A program made the position numbers and the translations under genes. Below, one piece after another: positions 1-9,089 of a stretch of DNA of 64,000 nucleotides. Each line of letters opens with the position of its first letter. Within the stretch, counting starts at the first letter, position 1. Origin of the DNA: Gemmatimonadota bacterium (lineage in GTDB: Bacteria; Gemmatimonadota; Gemmatimonadetes; Longimicrobiales; Gaopeijiaceae); the NCBI GenBank assembly GCA_029262115.1, contig JAJCZZ010000010.1, positions 1-64,000 on the forward strand. The letters run 5' to 3'. Below the pieces are notes generated by a model. It was not told the origin of the DNA. It saw only the letters and a program-made list of their open reading frames with translations, and made no database searches.

Positions 1-527
1 GTCCCGGCGCCGGGAACGTGCGGCTGACGGGCACACTGGGCGATGTCATGAAGGAGTCCGCGCACGCCGCCGTAACGTACGCCCGCTCACGCTCCGACGT
101 GCTCGGCCTCACGTCGCAGTTCCACGAGCACATCGACGTCCACATCCATATCCCGGAGGGTGCCACTCCGAAGGACGGCCCGTCGGCGGGCATCACGATC
201 GCCCTGGCGCTGATTTCCGCCCTGACGAATACCCCCACCCGTGCCGACGTCGCGCTCACCGGTGAAATCACGCTGCGCGGTCGAGTTCTCGGTGTGGGCG
301 GCGTCAAGGAAAAGGCGGTCGCGGCGCTACGCGGCGGCATCCGCACGATGGTGCTTCCGGCCGCGAACAGCACGGACCTGGAACTGCTCCCGGATGAAGT
401 GCGAAGCGGTGTGGACTTCGTCCTGGCTCGATCTATGGATGAAGTCATGGATGCGGCCCTCCATGCGCGGGCGGGCCGTTCACGCACACACCCTTCAGAC
501 GTGGGCGCCAGCCTTCCACACGCATGA
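1..527 (+). CDS. lon: Lon protease, C-terminal proteolytic domain (5' end outside window)
   Basis: Only the last ~174 codons are present; the reading frame is open from the left edge, so the ATPase part lies outside the window. The visible part is the serine-lysine protease domain of the ATP-dependent Lon protease. It has the LTGTLGDVMKESA motif, the nucleophile motif PKDGPSAG (catalytic Ser near base 185) and GGVKEKAVAALRGGI, whose first Lys pairs with the Ser. Lon degrades misfolded and regulatory proteins in the cytoplasm. The stop codon overlaps the ATG of engB by 4 bp, so the two are probably co-transcribed. Family assignment is very secure. Confidence 0.95.
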   Translation, partial: PGAGNVRLTGTLGDVMKESAHAAVTYARSRSDVLGLTSQFHEHIDVHIHIPEGATPKDGPSAGITIALALISALTNTPTRADVALTGEITLRGRVLGVGGVKEKAVAALRGGIRTMVLPAANSTDLELLPDEVRSGVDFVLARSMDEVMDAALHARAGRSRTHPSDVGASLPHA

Positions 528-1126
528 AAATCCGATCCGTGGAGTACGCCGGGACGATCGCCGCGCCGCGAGGACCATCGCCGGGAAACCTCCCGCAAGT
601 CGCATTCTCGGGGCGTTCCAACGTCGGAAAGTCGTCGCTCATCAACACGCTCCTACGCCGGACACGGCACAAGATCGCGCACGTGTCCGGGACACCGGGA
701 AAGACGCGCGCGCTCAACTTCTTCCGCGTCAACGACCACTTCTTTCTGGTCGATCTACCCGGGTATGGCTATGCCAAGGTACCGGCCAACGTCCGCAAGG
801 AGTGGAGCCGTCTACTCGACTGGTATCTGGCCGAGTCGGGAGCGGTGAACGGAGTCGTCCACCTGGTTGACGCACGGCGGGTCCCCACGAAGGATGATCG
901 GGAGATGATCGAGTATCTGGCTCGATTGGACCTGCCGGCCCTGGTGGTTCTGACCAAGATGGACAAACTCAAACAGTCCGAGCGAAAGCCCGCCATCGCC
1001 AGGGCAGCCGATACGCTGCAGCTCGGCGACGAACAGTTGGTCCCGTTCTCGTCGAAGACCGGCGAGGGTCGTGACGAACTCCTGGCCGCCCTGAGCGACC
1101 TCCTCCCTCCCCCCCCGCCAACGTGA
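524..1126 (+). CDS. engB: EngB/YsxC-type ribosome-biogenesis GTPase
   Basis: This 200-residue TRAFAC-class GTPase has Walker A GRSNVGKS (residues 30-37), the family signature DLPGYGYAKV (77-86, G3/switch II) and TKMD (144-147) as the G4 base-recognition motif. Length and motif spacing match EngB/YihA/YsxC proteins, which act in assembly of the large ribosomal subunit. The lon-engB gene order is widespread in bacteria. The ATG overlaps the lon stop codon, and the TGA overlaps the GTG of the next gene. Confidence 0.95.
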   Translation: MKIRSVEYAGTIAAPRGPSPGNLPQVAFSGRSNVGKSSLINTLLRRTRHKIAHVSGTPGKTRALNFFRVNDHFFLVDLPGYGYAKVPANVRKEWSRLLDWYLAESGAVNGVVHLVDARRVPTKDDREMIEYLARLDLPALVVLTKMDKLKQSERKPAIARAADTLQLGDEQLVPFSSKTGEGRDELLAALSDLLPPPPPT

Positions 1127-1758
1127 GCAAGGGAGCCCCCCACCGGCCGCCGCGCGCGGCCAGGTACCCCGTACCGCCGGCGGCGTGGGCTCTTCTCCTG
1201 TCGGCCTGCACGCTCGTCCCATCCGGTGCTCCCGCTGGCCCCGCCGAGCCCCTCCCACCGCCGGGATACGGGACCCTCAGGCAGGACGACGTGACGTTGA
1301 CGCTCACGTCGGGTGCCTTGCAGGTGAAGGTGACCCCGCTCGATGAGGCCATCCTCGTGGCCACCGCGCCCGATACATATGGGCGCCTCCGCCGGTTGGT
1401 CGATGCGCACAGCGCACGGGCGGTCGTCGAGTCCGGTATCGAGCGGCCATCGCTCTTTCTGGTGTCGTTCTTTTCGGAGGGACAGGGCACGTCGTTCGTT
1501 CCTGAAGAGGTCCAACTGCGCTCCCTGGGGATGCGTCTCCGGCCCGTCGCCATCCTCTCGGTTACGCCGGGCTTCGGGCAGCGGCGCCTCGAACAACGGG
1601 AGCCCGAAATGGCCGTCTACGTCTTTCCGGACGCCGTCGATCTCGAGTCCGATCTCTTGGTGACCTACGGTCTTGTCGAGAATGACGGGTGGAGTACCGT
1701 CCTGTCACGGGTGAGGGCGGAACGGGCCCGCGCCCGGGCGCGGGCGAACGTGGGCTGA
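1123..1758 (+). CDS. Putative small lipoprotein of unknown function
   Basis: This 211-residue protein starts at a GTG that overlaps the engB stop codon. A short hydrophobic stretch (AAWALLLSAC) ends in a plausible lipobox with Cys29, suggesting export and lipidation. The stretch is short and preceded by a basic, proline-rich tail, so this is not certain. The remainder reads as a single beta-rich domain of about 150 residues with no motif I recognise, and an Arg/Ala-rich C-terminus. I cannot assign a function. Its reality is supported by tight coupling to engB and an uninterrupted frame running up to the convergent gene. Confidence 0.7.
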   Translation: MSKGAPHRPPRAARYPVPPAAWALLLSACTLVPSGAPAGPAEPLPPPGYGTLRQDDVTLTLTSGALQVKVTPLDEAILVATAPDTYGRLRRLVDAHSARAVVESGIERPSLFLVSFFSEGQGTSFVPEEVQLRSLGMRLRPVAILSVTPGFGQRRLEQREPEMAVYVFPDAVDLESDLLVTYGLVENDGWSTVLSRVRAERARARARANVG

Positions 1759-1789
1759 GCCGCGGCCGCGGCCGCGATTTGGTTCAGCC
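1753..1789. terminator. Inverted repeat between convergent genes (probable bidirectional terminator)
   Basis: GGCTGA (1753-1758) and TCAGCC (1784-1789) are inverted repeats overlapping the two convergent stop codons. The loop holds a perfect 16-bp palindrome, CGCGGCCGCGGCCGCG (1761-1776). There is a short T-run only on the plus strand (gatttgg). A strong hairpin between convergent genes suggests transcription termination from both sides. Confidence 0.5.
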
Positions 1790-3412
1790 CTCCAGGCCGT
1801 ACTTGGAGATCTTTCGGTAGAGCGTCCGCTCGCCGATATCGAGAAGCTCGGCCGCGCGCCGCCGGTTTCCATCGACGGCATCGAGCGCCGCCCGGATCGC
1901 GTCCCGCTCGATGTCCTCCATGGTCATACCGTGCCGGTACACGACCACGCCCTGCTCTCCCTCCGACCCCGCGTCCACGTCATCTCCGCCCGGCGTCCAC
2001 TCGGCCAGGACCACGTCGTCGTCGTCCGGGACGCCCACAGAGCCGCTCTCTGACGGATAGCTTCGACCCGGCAGCGAACCAACGGGAATTTCATGCCGCC
2101 CGCCGGTGGGGTATCCGTTCCCGCCGAGGCCAGCCTCGCTCCGATAGCTCTCGAACTCCCGACGAAGCTCGTCCATGTCGACCCGCATTTCGACCAGAGT
2201 CCGAAAGATGAACTCGAGCTCCGGCCTCATGTCGGATACCGCACCCTCGGACCCGCTGCGCTGACGGGTCTCTCGGGGAGTGAAGGCAGGCAGGAGGCCT
2301 CGCCCACCGCCGGTGCGCACATCTTCCGGTATGTCCCGCGGTTCGATCACCCGCCCCGGCGAGAGCACGACCATCGACTCGACGAGGTTCTTGAGCTCTC
2401 TGATGTTCCCCGGCCACGCGTATGCGCGGAGGATGTCCATGGCTTCCGGACTGATACCGGGAAACGGACGGTCGTGACGCTCGGCCGCCTCCCCAACGAA
2501 GGCCGCCACGAGAAGATCGATGTCTTCCCGCCGCTCCCGAAGCGGGGGCAGGGCGATGTGGAGGACGTTCAGGCGAAAGTAGAGATCACGCCGAAACCCT
2601 CCGACAGCCACGAGTTGACGCAGGTCCTGGTTGGTGGCGGCGATGATACGCACGTCGACCTTGATGGACGACTCTCCTCCCACCCGATGGAATTCCCGCT
2701 GCTCCAACACACGGAGGAGCTTGGTCTGCGTCGTGACGGGCATCTCCCCGATTTCGTCGAGGAAGATCGTACCTTTGTGTGCGAGCTCGAAGAGTCCGCG
2801 TCGGGAGTCGACCGCTCCGGTGAACGCCCCTTTTTCGTGACCGAAAAGCTCGGACTCCAGCAGCGTATCCGACAGAGCGGCCACATTCACGGCGATGAAC
2901 GGCCGATGCTTCCGTGGCGATAGCTGATGAATGCCGCGTGCGACCAACTCCTTGCCCGTCCCCGATTCCCCTGTTATCAGGACGGTGGCGGCCACCGGCG
3001 CGATCTGAACCACTCGCTCCAGGACCTCTCGGACGGCATCCGTGTCGCCGACGATCCCAGTCATCCGCTGAAGGCGCCTTCGCTCGATGGCGGTGCGCCC
3101 GACCGCGGCAATGTCGGCGGCCGCGGTGGCGCCCGAAAACAGCTCGTCGTAGCCAGCGGAGGGCGGCCGGGCGAGAGACGCGCCCGCCTCCACGGCGAAC
3201 ACCGGGATCGCCGTCGCGCGTGCCTGTCTGAGCAAGTTGGCGTGGTCGGCGCTCTGCCCCCCCGTGAGGACGAGGAGGACGGCATCGTCCAGGTCGAGGG
3301 TCTCCTCCGAAGTGACGAGATCCGTCCCGTAGCCGGCGGCGCTGAAGGCTCTCCGCAGGGCGCCCGCTCGGTCGAGATCATGCGTCGAGATCAGTACGAT
3401 ATCGGTCTTCAT
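1784..3412 (-). CDS. Sigma54-dependent activator with degenerate receiver-like domain
   Basis: This 542-residue NtrC-type enhancer-binding protein has three parts. Residues 1-110 resemble a receiver fold but lack the acidic pocket and phospho-acceptor Asp (the expected position reads LLVLTGG). The AAA+ core has Walker A GESGTGKE (148-155), the sigma54-contact loop GAFTGA (195-200) and Walker B GTIFLDEI (214-221). A Fis-type helix-turn-helix lies at the extreme C-terminus ([19 protein letters not shown]). It should activate sigma54 promoters, but its input is probably not phosphorylation. Its ATG overlaps the mog stop codon by 4 bp and no partner kinase is adjacent. Its target genes cannot be told from the sequence. 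Confidence 0.9.
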   Translation of the reverse strand: MKTDIVLISTHDLDRAGALRRAFSAAGYGTDLVTSEETLDLDDAVLLVLTGGQSADHANLLRQARATAIPVFAVEAGASLARPPSAGYDELFSGATAAADIAAVGRTAIERRRLQRMTGIVGDTDAVREVLERVVQIAPVAATVLITGESGTGKELVARGIHQLSPRKHRPFIAVNVAALSDTLLESELFGHEKGAFTGAVDSRRGLFELAHKGTIFLDEIGEMPVTTQTKLLRVLEQREFHRVGGESSIKVDVRIIAATNQDLRQLVAVGGFRRDLYFRLNVLHIALPPLRERREDIDLLVAAFVGEAAERHDRPFPGISPEAMDILRAYAWPGNIRELKNLVESMVVLSPGRVIEPRDIPEDVRTGGGRGLLPAFTPRETRQRSGSEGAVSDMRPELEFIFRTLVEMRVDMDELRREFESYRSEAGLGGNGYPTGGRHEIPVGSLPGRSYPSESGSVGVPDDDDVVLAEWTPGGDDVDAGSEGEQGVVVYRHGMTMEDIERDAIRAALDAVDGNRRRAAELLDIGERTLYRKISKYGLEG

Positions 3413-3909
3413 ACGTGGGTCACGTCGTCCCCGCGCAGCAGCGCTACCGCGTGCCGGACAAGCGGACCGAGTACCGCCAGACCATCCGACACGCCGCCCG
3501 GGCTCCCCGGGAGATTCACGATGAGCGTGCGGCCCCGCACGCCCGCCACGCCACGGGAGAGAACCGAATACCGTGTTTTCTCAAGACCCCGCCGACGGAT
3601 CTCCTCGGAAATACCGGGAGCCCTCCGGTGCAGGAGCGCGCGCGTCGCTTCCGGCGTTACGTCCCGTGGGGAGAGACCCGTACCGCCGGTCGTCAGCACC
3701 AGATCGATCGAGCCGGAGTCGCACCACGACACGATCGGTCGCGTGATCTCCTCCACCTCGTCCGGCACCGTCGCCTCCGCAACCACCCGATGTCCCTCTT
3801 TTTCCGCCCACTGCCGTGCGCGGGCTCCGCTCACGTCCTCCCGCTCGCCTCGGGCACACCGATCGCTCACGGTGAGGATGCCCACGCGGAGGATCGCCTC
3901 GCCCGACAC
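3409..3909 (-). CDS. mog: Molybdenum cofactor biosynthesis protein, Mog/MoaB family
   Basis: This 166-residue protein has the molybdopterin-binding fold signatures LTTGGTGLSPRDVTPEAT and NLPGSPGG, and an N-terminus (RVGILTVSDRCARGE) typical of MogA/MoaB. These enzymes adenylylate molybdopterin before metal insertion. Mog and MoaB cannot be separated reliably by eye. The start is a GTG 15 bp after gcvT begins its upstream boundary at 3925, and the stop overlaps the next gene. Other molybdenum cofactor genes are not in the window. Confidence 0.88.
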   Translation of the reverse strand: MSGEAILRVGILTVSDRCARGEREDVSGARARQWAEKEGHRVVAEATVPDEVEEITRPIVSWCDSGSIDLVLTTGGTGLSPRDVTPEATRALLHRRAPGISEEIRRRGLEKTRYSVLSRGVAGVRGRTLIVNLPGSPGGVSDGLAVLGPLVRHAVALLRGDDVTHV

Positions 3910-3924
3910 GCTGAGGATCCTCGG

Positions 3925-5037
3925 TTACCGACGGATCGAGCCGTCGGTGTAGAACGGCGGGCGCACGACCACCGCGTCGATCAAGCGGCCACGCACGTCG
4001 ATCTGAAGGGACGCCCCCGGCTTGGCGAGACCGGCGCGCACGTATCCCATGGCCACGCCCACACCCAGCGTCGGGCTCACGGTACCGCTCGTGAGTTGCC
4101 CCACCGGCTCGCCGTCCGATACCACCGGATAGCCCGGCCGGGGGAATCCCTTCCCCTCCAGGCGGAGGCCCACGAGGCGTCGTTCGACGCCGCGCTCCTT
4201 CTGTGCGGCGAGGGCGTCCCGGCCAACAAACGCCGACCCCTTGTCGAGCTTGGTGACCCAACCGAGGCCCGACTCCAGCGTGGTGTGCTCCTCGTCGAGA
4301 TCGTTTCCGTAGAGCGCGTACCCCATCTCCAGCCGGAGGGAGTCCCGAGCGCCCAGGCCGGCCGGGATCAAACCCGCCTCCGCCCCGCCCTCCAGAAGCG
4401 CGTCCCAGATGCCGGGAGCGTCCGCCGCGTCCACATACAACTCGAAGCCGTCCTCCCCCGTGTAGCCGGTTCCCGAGATGACCGCGGGCCGGCCGGCAAC
4501 GGTCCCTTCCCGGAACCGGTAGTACCTGACCTCGTCGACGTCCGGCGTGCTCAGCGGCCGCAGGATCTCACGGGCGGCTGGGCCCTGCAGAGCGATCAGT
4601 GCCGTGCGATCCGATACGTCTTCGACCGAGACGTCGAGCCCATCGGTGTGACGGCGCACCCATTCGAGGTCCTTCTCGCGGTTCGAGGCGTTGACCACCA
4701 GCATGTAGCGATCGTCGAAGCGGTAGACGATCAGGTCGTCGATCACGCCACCGTCGTCCGCGCACATGGCGGAATACTGCGCCTGCCCCACGTCCATGGT
4801 CGACGCGTCGTTCACGGAGAGGCGCTGAACGAGGGAGAGAGCGTCCGGCCCCGCGACGTTGAACTCGCCCATGTGAGAGACGTCGAACAGCCCGGCTGCC
4901 TCCCTCACCGCCGCGTGCTCGGCCGTGATCCCCGTGGGATACTGGACCGGCATCGCGAAGCCCGCGAACGGGACCATCTTTCCACCGGCCGCCACATGTC
5001 GCTCGTGGAGGGGAGTGCGGGCGAGTTCTTCGGTCAT
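3925..5037 (-). CDS. gcvT: Aminomethyltransferase (glycine cleavage system T protein)
   Basis: This 370-residue protein matches GcvT along its length: PLHERHVAAGGKMVPFAGF at the N-terminus, then DVSHMGEF, GTGYTGEDGFELYV and LEMGYALYGNDLDEEHTTLE. GcvT transfers the aminomethyl carbon from lipoyl-GcvH to tetrahydrofolate. It lacks the KGCYxGQE motif expected of the related YgfZ iron-sulfur protein. The ATG at 5037 overlaps the argF stop by 4 bp; an in-frame extension upstream would run into argF and is not needed. The H and P subunits are not nearby. Confidence 0.93.
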   Translation of the reverse strand: MTEELARTPLHERHVAAGGKMVPFAGFAMPVQYPTGITAEHAAVREAAGLFDVSHMGEFNVAGPDALSLVQRLSVNDASTMDVGQAQYSAMCADDGGVIDDLIVYRFDDRYMLVVNASNREKDLEWVRRHTDGLDVSVEDVSDRTALIALQGPAAREILRPLSTPDVDEVRYYRFREGTVAGRPAVISGTGYTGEDGFELYVDAADAPGIWDALLEGGAEAGLIPAGLGARDSLRLEMGYALYGNDLDEEHTTLESGLGWVTKLDKGSAFVGRDALAAQKERGVERRLVGLRLEGKGFPRPGYPVVSDGEPVGQLTSGTVSPTLGVGVAMGYVRAGLAKPGASLQIDVRGRLIDAVVVRPPFYTDGSIRR

Positions 5038-5942
5038 ACCATCAACTCCACCATGAGGGCCTTCTGGACGTGGAGGCGGTTCTCCGCCTCCTGGAAAACG
5101 AACGAGCGATCGCCGTCGATCACGCCGGACGTAACTTCCTCGCCGCGGTGAGCGGGCAGGCAGTGAAGAAACATCGCCTCGGCGTGGGCGCGCCCCATCA
5201 GCGCTTCGTCCACCACGAACCCCCGAAAGGCCTCGGTCCGTTGAAGGGCTTCTTCCTCCTGCCCCATGGACGCCCACACATCGGTCGTTACGACGTCGGC
5301 GCCCTCGACGGCCTCAGCGGGGTCCCGGACCAGCAAAACATCGGCCTCGGAGCGACCGCGCGACAGGATGTCCCCGTCCGGTTCGTAGCCTTCCGGACAG
5401 GCCATCCGGAGCGAGAACCCCAGGCGGACCGCGGCGTTGATCCACGAGTTCGCCATGTTGTTGCCGTCGCCGATCCAGGCGACCGTGCGTTCGCGAAGCT
5501 CGGGACCCAGCACCTCGCGGACCGTCTGAAGATCGGCAAGGATCTGGCACGGATGCACGAGGTCGGTCAGGCCGTTGATGACCGGTACGGACGAATGACG
5601 CGCGATCTCGACCGCTTCCTCGTGTGCGAACGTCCGGATCATGATGCCGTCGACGTACCCCGACAGCACCCGCGCCGTGTCGTGAACGGACTCACCACGT
5701 CCCATCTGGGAGTCCCGGTCGGAGAGGAAGATCGCGTGCCCTCCCAACTGCGTCATCCCGACTTCGAAGGATACACGCGTCCGGGTCGAGCTCTTCCGGA
5801 AGATCATCGCCAGACTCTTTCCCGCGAGGGGCGTCCCCCCATCCTGCCCGGACTTGAGTCGCGCGGCCCGGTCCAGAACCGAGAGCAGCGCGTCCGCGTC
5901 CCAATCGGAGAGCGCCAGTAGGTCCCGCTTCGACGCGGTCAT
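5034..5942 (-). CDS. argF: Ornithine carbamoyltransferase
   Basis: The protein has the carbamoyl-phosphate motif SSTRTRVSFE, the HPCQILADLQT motif, DVWASMGQE and the ornithine-loop HCLPAHRGEEV, identifying it as ornithine (not aspartate) carbamoyltransferase. It makes citrulline from ornithine and carbamoyl phosphate for arginine synthesis. I prefer the ATG at 5942 (302 residues), which has GGAG 9 bases upstream; a GTG at 5963 would add seven residues. It sits 25 bp after hslU and overlaps gcvT, inside the long minus-strand operon. No other arginine gene is adjacent. Confidence 0.93.
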   Translation of the reverse strand: MTASKRDLLALSDWDADALLSVLDRAARLKSGQDGGTPLAGKSLAMIFRKSSTRTRVSFEVGMTQLGGHAIFLSDRDSQMGRGESVHDTARVLSGYVDGIMIRTFAHEEAVEIARHSSVPVINGLTDLVHPCQILADLQTVREVLGPELRERTVAWIGDGNNMANSWINAAVRLGFSLRMACPEGYEPDGDILSRGRSEADVLLVRDPAEAVEGADVVTTDVWASMGQEEEALQRTEAFRGFVVDEALMGRAHAEAMFLHCLPAHRGEEVTSGVIDGDRSFVFQEAENRLHVQKALMVELMV

Positions 5943-5967
5943 AGTGCGCACTCCATCACGCACTCCA

Positions 5968-7512
5968 TCAAAGGATGTAGCGACGGAGGTCCTCGTCGCT
6001 CGTGACCTTCTCCAACCGTCCCCGCACGAAGACAGCGTCGATCTCGACGCTGTCCGTTCCGGACTCGGGAAGCTCGAAGAGGATCTCCTCGAGAAGCGTG
6101 GTCATGACCGTCTGCAGCCGGCGTGCACCTATGTTCTCCATACGGTCGTTGAGTTCCGTGGCGATGCGCGCGACCTCGGCCACACCGTCGTCGGTGAACG
6201 TGATAGCCGCGCCCTCGGTCTCGACGAGCGCGGTGTACTGGGTCAGCAGCGCGTTCCGGGGCTCCCGCAGGATCCGAACAAAGTCCTTCTCGTTCAGGGT
6301 GCTCAGCTCGACCCGGATCGGGAAACGCCCCTGCAATTCCGGGATCAGGTCAGACGGCTTGCTGACGTGGAAGGCTCCCGCGGCAATGAAGAGGATGTGG
6401 TCGGTCCGCACGAGGCCGTACTTGGTGGCCACCGTCGACCCCTCGACGATCGGGAGGAGGTCGCGCTGGACGCCCTCACGACTCACGTCCGGCCCCATAC
6501 CTCCACCCCTTTGGCCGGCGACCTTGTCGATCTCGTCGAGGAATACGATCCCCATCTCCTCGGCCCGATAGAGCGCCTCGTTCACCACCGCGTCCATGTC
6601 GACGAGCTTGTCCAACTCGTCCTGGACCAGGACGCGCCGTGCCTCACCCACCGACAACGTGCGCCGCTTCGTCTTCTTCGGGAGCATGTCCTGCAACATC
6701 TCGGTGAAGTTGAAGTCCATGCCGTCCCCACCGCCCATCGGCACCATCATGCCGTCCAACGACGCGGACTGTTGGATCTCGACCTCGATCTCCCGCTCCT
6801 CCAGCTTCCCATCTCGTAGGAGCTGGCGGAGCTTCTCCCGTGTCCGCTCCCGACGGGTCCGGCCGGCCTCGTCACCCTCATCGGACGCGGCGACGCCGGA
6901 AGGACCCGCGATGAACACGGAGGACACGGACGAAGCATCGGCGCCCGCATCTTGGGCCGCATGAGCGACAGGTGCGACGGGAGGGAGCAACAGGTCGAGG
7001 AGCTTCTCCTCGACCCTGGCTTCGGCCACTTCGGCGACCTCGTCCTCCCGGTCCGCCCGGACGAGGTTCACGGCAATGTCGACCAGGTCGCGGATCATCG
7101 ACTCGACGTCGCGCCCCACGTACCCGACTTCCGTGAACTTGGACGCTTCGACCTTCACGAACGGGGCACCGGCAAGGCGGGCCAACCGTCGGGCGATCTC
7201 CGTCTTTCCGACTCCCGTCGGTCCGATGAGGATCAGGTTGCTGGGCGCGATCTCGTCACGCAGCTCCTCGTCCACACGCTGGCGGCGCCACCGATTCCGG
7301 AGCACGATCGCCACGGCCTTCTTCGCGTCGTCCTGCCCCACGATGTACTTGTCCAATTCGGCCACGATCTGACGGGGAGTCAGCTCGTCGAGCCACGGCT
7401 GCTCGACCGCCTCGGAGCCTTCGGCCGGATCCTCCACGCCGGCGTCCCCTGCCCCACCCAACGGACCGACGGTATCGGTCGATCCGGTGCCCTTGTCTTT
7501 GACGATGCTCAC
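5968..7512 (-). CDS. hslU: HslU ATPase subunit of the HslUV protease
   Basis: HslU is the AAA+ unfoldase that feeds substrates into HslV. The 514-residue protein has [16 protein letters not shown], Walker A GPTGVGKT (97-104), Walker B IVFLDEID, the variable I-domain, and a C-terminal tail ending DLRRYIL that resembles the tails docking into HslV. It carries about 40 extra residues before the conserved TPRQIV start; these are acidic and Gly-rich and look disordered. It starts at a GTG overlapping the hslV stop codon. An internal start near residue 45 cannot be excluded but the GTGA overlap favours the long form. Confidence 0.95.
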   Translation of the reverse strand: MSIVKDKGTGSTDTVGPLGGAGDAGVEDPAEGSEAVEQPWLDELTPRQIVAELDKYIVGQDDAKKAVAIVLRNRWRRQRVDEELRDEIAPSNLILIGPTGVGKTEIARRLARLAGAPFVKVEASKFTEVGYVGRDVESMIRDLVDIAVNLVRADREDEVAEVAEARVEEKLLDLLLPPVAPVAHAAQDAGADASSVSSVFIAGPSGVAASDEGDEAGRTRRERTREKLRQLLRDGKLEEREIEVEIQQSASLDGMMVPMGGGDGMDFNFTEMLQDMLPKKTKRRTLSVGEARRVLVQDELDKLVDMDAVVNEALYRAEEMGIVFLDEIDKVAGQRGGGMGPDVSREGVQRDLLPIVEGSTVATKYGLVRTDHILFIAAGAFHVSKPSDLIPELQGRFPIRVELSTLNEKDFVRILREPRNALLTQYTALVETEGAAITFTDDGVAEVARIATELNDRMENIGARRLQTVMTTLLEEILFELPESGTDSVEIDAVFVRGRLEKVTSDEDLRRYIL

Positions 7513-8060
7513 GGCGCGTCTCCCAGCTCTAGAACTTCGATATCGAGATTGGTATAGATGCAGATTTCCCCGGCGATCTGGAGCGATGCCTGCGCCACGG
7601 CCCTCGCGTCGAGCTCCGTGTGCCGGCGGAGCGCGCGAGCCGCGGCCAACGCGTAGGCTCCACCCGAGCCGATGGCGAGGATGTCGTCATCCGGCTGGAT
7701 CACGTTCCCGTCGCCGCTGACGAGGAACAGCGCGTTGCGATCGGCCACCGTCAAGAGCGCGTCCAGGCGGCGCAGGTACCGATCCGTGCGCCAGTCTTTC
7801 GCCAGCTCGACGACGGCCTTGGTGAGATTGGCCGGGTACCGCTCCAGCTTCTCCTCGAGCTTCTCGAACAACGTGAACGCATCCGCGACGGCGCCCGCGA
7901 AGCCCGCCAGGATCGTCCCGTCCTTCAGGAGCCTGACCTTGCGCGCGCTGCCCTTCATGACGGTGTCGCCCACCGTCACCTGGCCGTCGCCGCCCATGGC
8001 GACGCGTCCATCCTTTCGTACCGCGAGGACGGTGGTGGCACGGACGTCGGGAAGCGGCAT
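7509..8060 (-). CDS. hslV: HslV peptidase subunit of the HslUV protease
   Basis: This 183-residue protein is the proteasome-like Ntn-hydrolase partner of HslU. The N-terminus reads [14 protein letters not shown]: the expected active N-terminal Thr is Thr9, so an 8-residue propeptide must be removed. [21 protein letters not shown] and [16 protein letters not shown] match the family. The ATG at 8060 was chosen over an open upstream frame because it places the catalytic Thr correctly. The 95 bp upstream to xerC is mostly without features. Confidence 0.95.
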   Translation of the reverse strand: MPLPDVRATTVLAVRKDGRVAMGGDGQVTVGDTVMKGSARKVRLLKDGTILAGFAGAVADAFTLFEKLEEKLERYPANLTKAVVELAKDWRTDRYLRRLDALLTVADRNALFLVSGDGNVIQPDDDILAIGSGGAYALAAARALRRHTELDARAVAQASLQIAGEICIYTNLDIEVLELGDAP

Positions 8061-8155
8061 GGCAAGACTCGTCTGAGGGATTTCGCTCGTAGGGGCCCAG
8101 AGTCTAACGGTATTTCTGCCGTATTGGCAGACGTCCGGCGACGGCCCGTGCGTCC

Positions 8156-9082
8156 TCAGGACTCGCCGGAGCGTGGATGCGCCTCGCGATAGACCCGGAG
8201 CAGTCGCTCCTTGGTCGTGTGGGTGTAGATCTGCGTTGTGCTCAGCGATACATGCCCCAGAAGCTCCTTCACGGCCATGAGATCCGCTCCGCCCTCCAGG
8301 AGGTGGGTGGCGAAAGAGTGCCGCAGCGCGTGGGCGGAGAGCCCCTGTCCTGCCGCGGAGGCTTCGAGACACCGCTTCACGGCCGTCTGGATCGACCGAC
8401 GCGACAGCCGACCGCCCCTCGCATTGACGAGCAATGGATCGCCTGAATCGTCCGGAAGAACCCTCACCTCCGCGCGGCGCATCTCGTATCGACCGAGGGC
8501 CACCAGCGCGCGCCCGGTGACGGGAACGATCCGCTCTTTCCGGCCTTTTCCGACAACCCGCACGAGCCGCTCGGATCGATCGATCCCGCCGATATTGATC
8601 GCGTGGAGTTCCGACAGCCGGAGGCCGCTCCCGTACAAGAGCTCGAGGACGAGGAGATCGCGCACGCCCTGAAGGCCATTGTCGGCCGCCGCCGACTCCG
8701 CCGCCTCGAACACGACGCCGAGCTCCGGACTCGCGAGATGGCCGGGAAGCCGGCGTTCTCCCCGCGGCGCCCGGATGGCCCGGGTCGGGTCCGACGACAC
8801 CCGACCGTCGAGATGAAGAAAACGGAAGAACGTGCGTACCGCGGAAAGCTTCCGCGCGGCCGACCGCCGGGCGTTCCCCTGGCGGTGGCACCACCCCAGA
8901 AAGCCGCGCAGGGCGAGCCGGTCGACGTCCTCCCACGCCCACGCGTCGCTTCCGGTGTACTCCGCCAGGAAGGTCGATAGTTGGCGTAGGTCGCGTCGAT
9001 ACGCGGACAGCGTGGCGGGCGAGAGCTGGCGTTCGTCCGCCAGATGCTTCAGAAAGTCGTCGACGTGATCCTGGGCGGACAC
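8156..9082 (-). CDS. xerC: Tyrosine recombinase XerC
   Basis: This 308-residue site-specific recombinase resolves chromosome dimers at dif together with XerD. The N-terminal SAM-like core-binding domain starts [15 protein letters not shown]. The catalytic set is visible: Arg in [14 protein letters not shown], Lys in [26 protein letters not shown], His in [13 protein letters not shown] and the nucleophile Tyr of that motif. I chose GTG 9082, 7 bp after the trmFO stop; longer in-frame starts run back into trmFO. The topA-trmFO-xerC-hslV-hslU order is the same as in Bacillus, where these genes are topA-gid-codV-codW-codX. Confidence 0.92.
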   Translation of the reverse strand: MSAQDHVDDFLKHLADERQLSPATLSAYRRDLRQLSTFLAEYTGSDAWAWEDVDRLALRGFLGWCHRQGNARRSAARKLSAVRTFFRFLHLDGRVSSDPTRAIRAPRGERRLPGHLASPELGVVFEAAESAAADNGLQGVRDLLVLELLYGSGLRLSELHAINIGGIDRSERLVRVVGKGRKERIVPVTGRALVALGRYEMRRAEVRVLPDDSGDPLLVNARGGRLSRRSIQTAVKRCLEASAAGQGLSAHALRHSFATHLLEGGADLMAVKELLGHVSLSTTQIYTHTTKERLLRVYREAHPRSGES

Positions 9083-9089
9083 CGTCCGT

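Noticed and set aside
3925-5037. YgfZ-like iron-sulfur protein instead of GcvT
   Set aside because: The KGCYxGQE motif of YgfZ is missing and GcvT-specific motifs are present along the full length.
3415-5151. Long plus-strand open frame opposite mog and gcvT
   Set aside because: Its sequence has no recognisable domain and mirrors the codon bias of the minus-strand genes, which match known families along their full length.
8061-8942. Extended frame that would fuse a long N-terminus onto HslV
   Set aside because: The extra part overlaps xerC on the same strand and would bury the catalytic N-terminal Thr; the ATG at 8060 gives a normal HslV.
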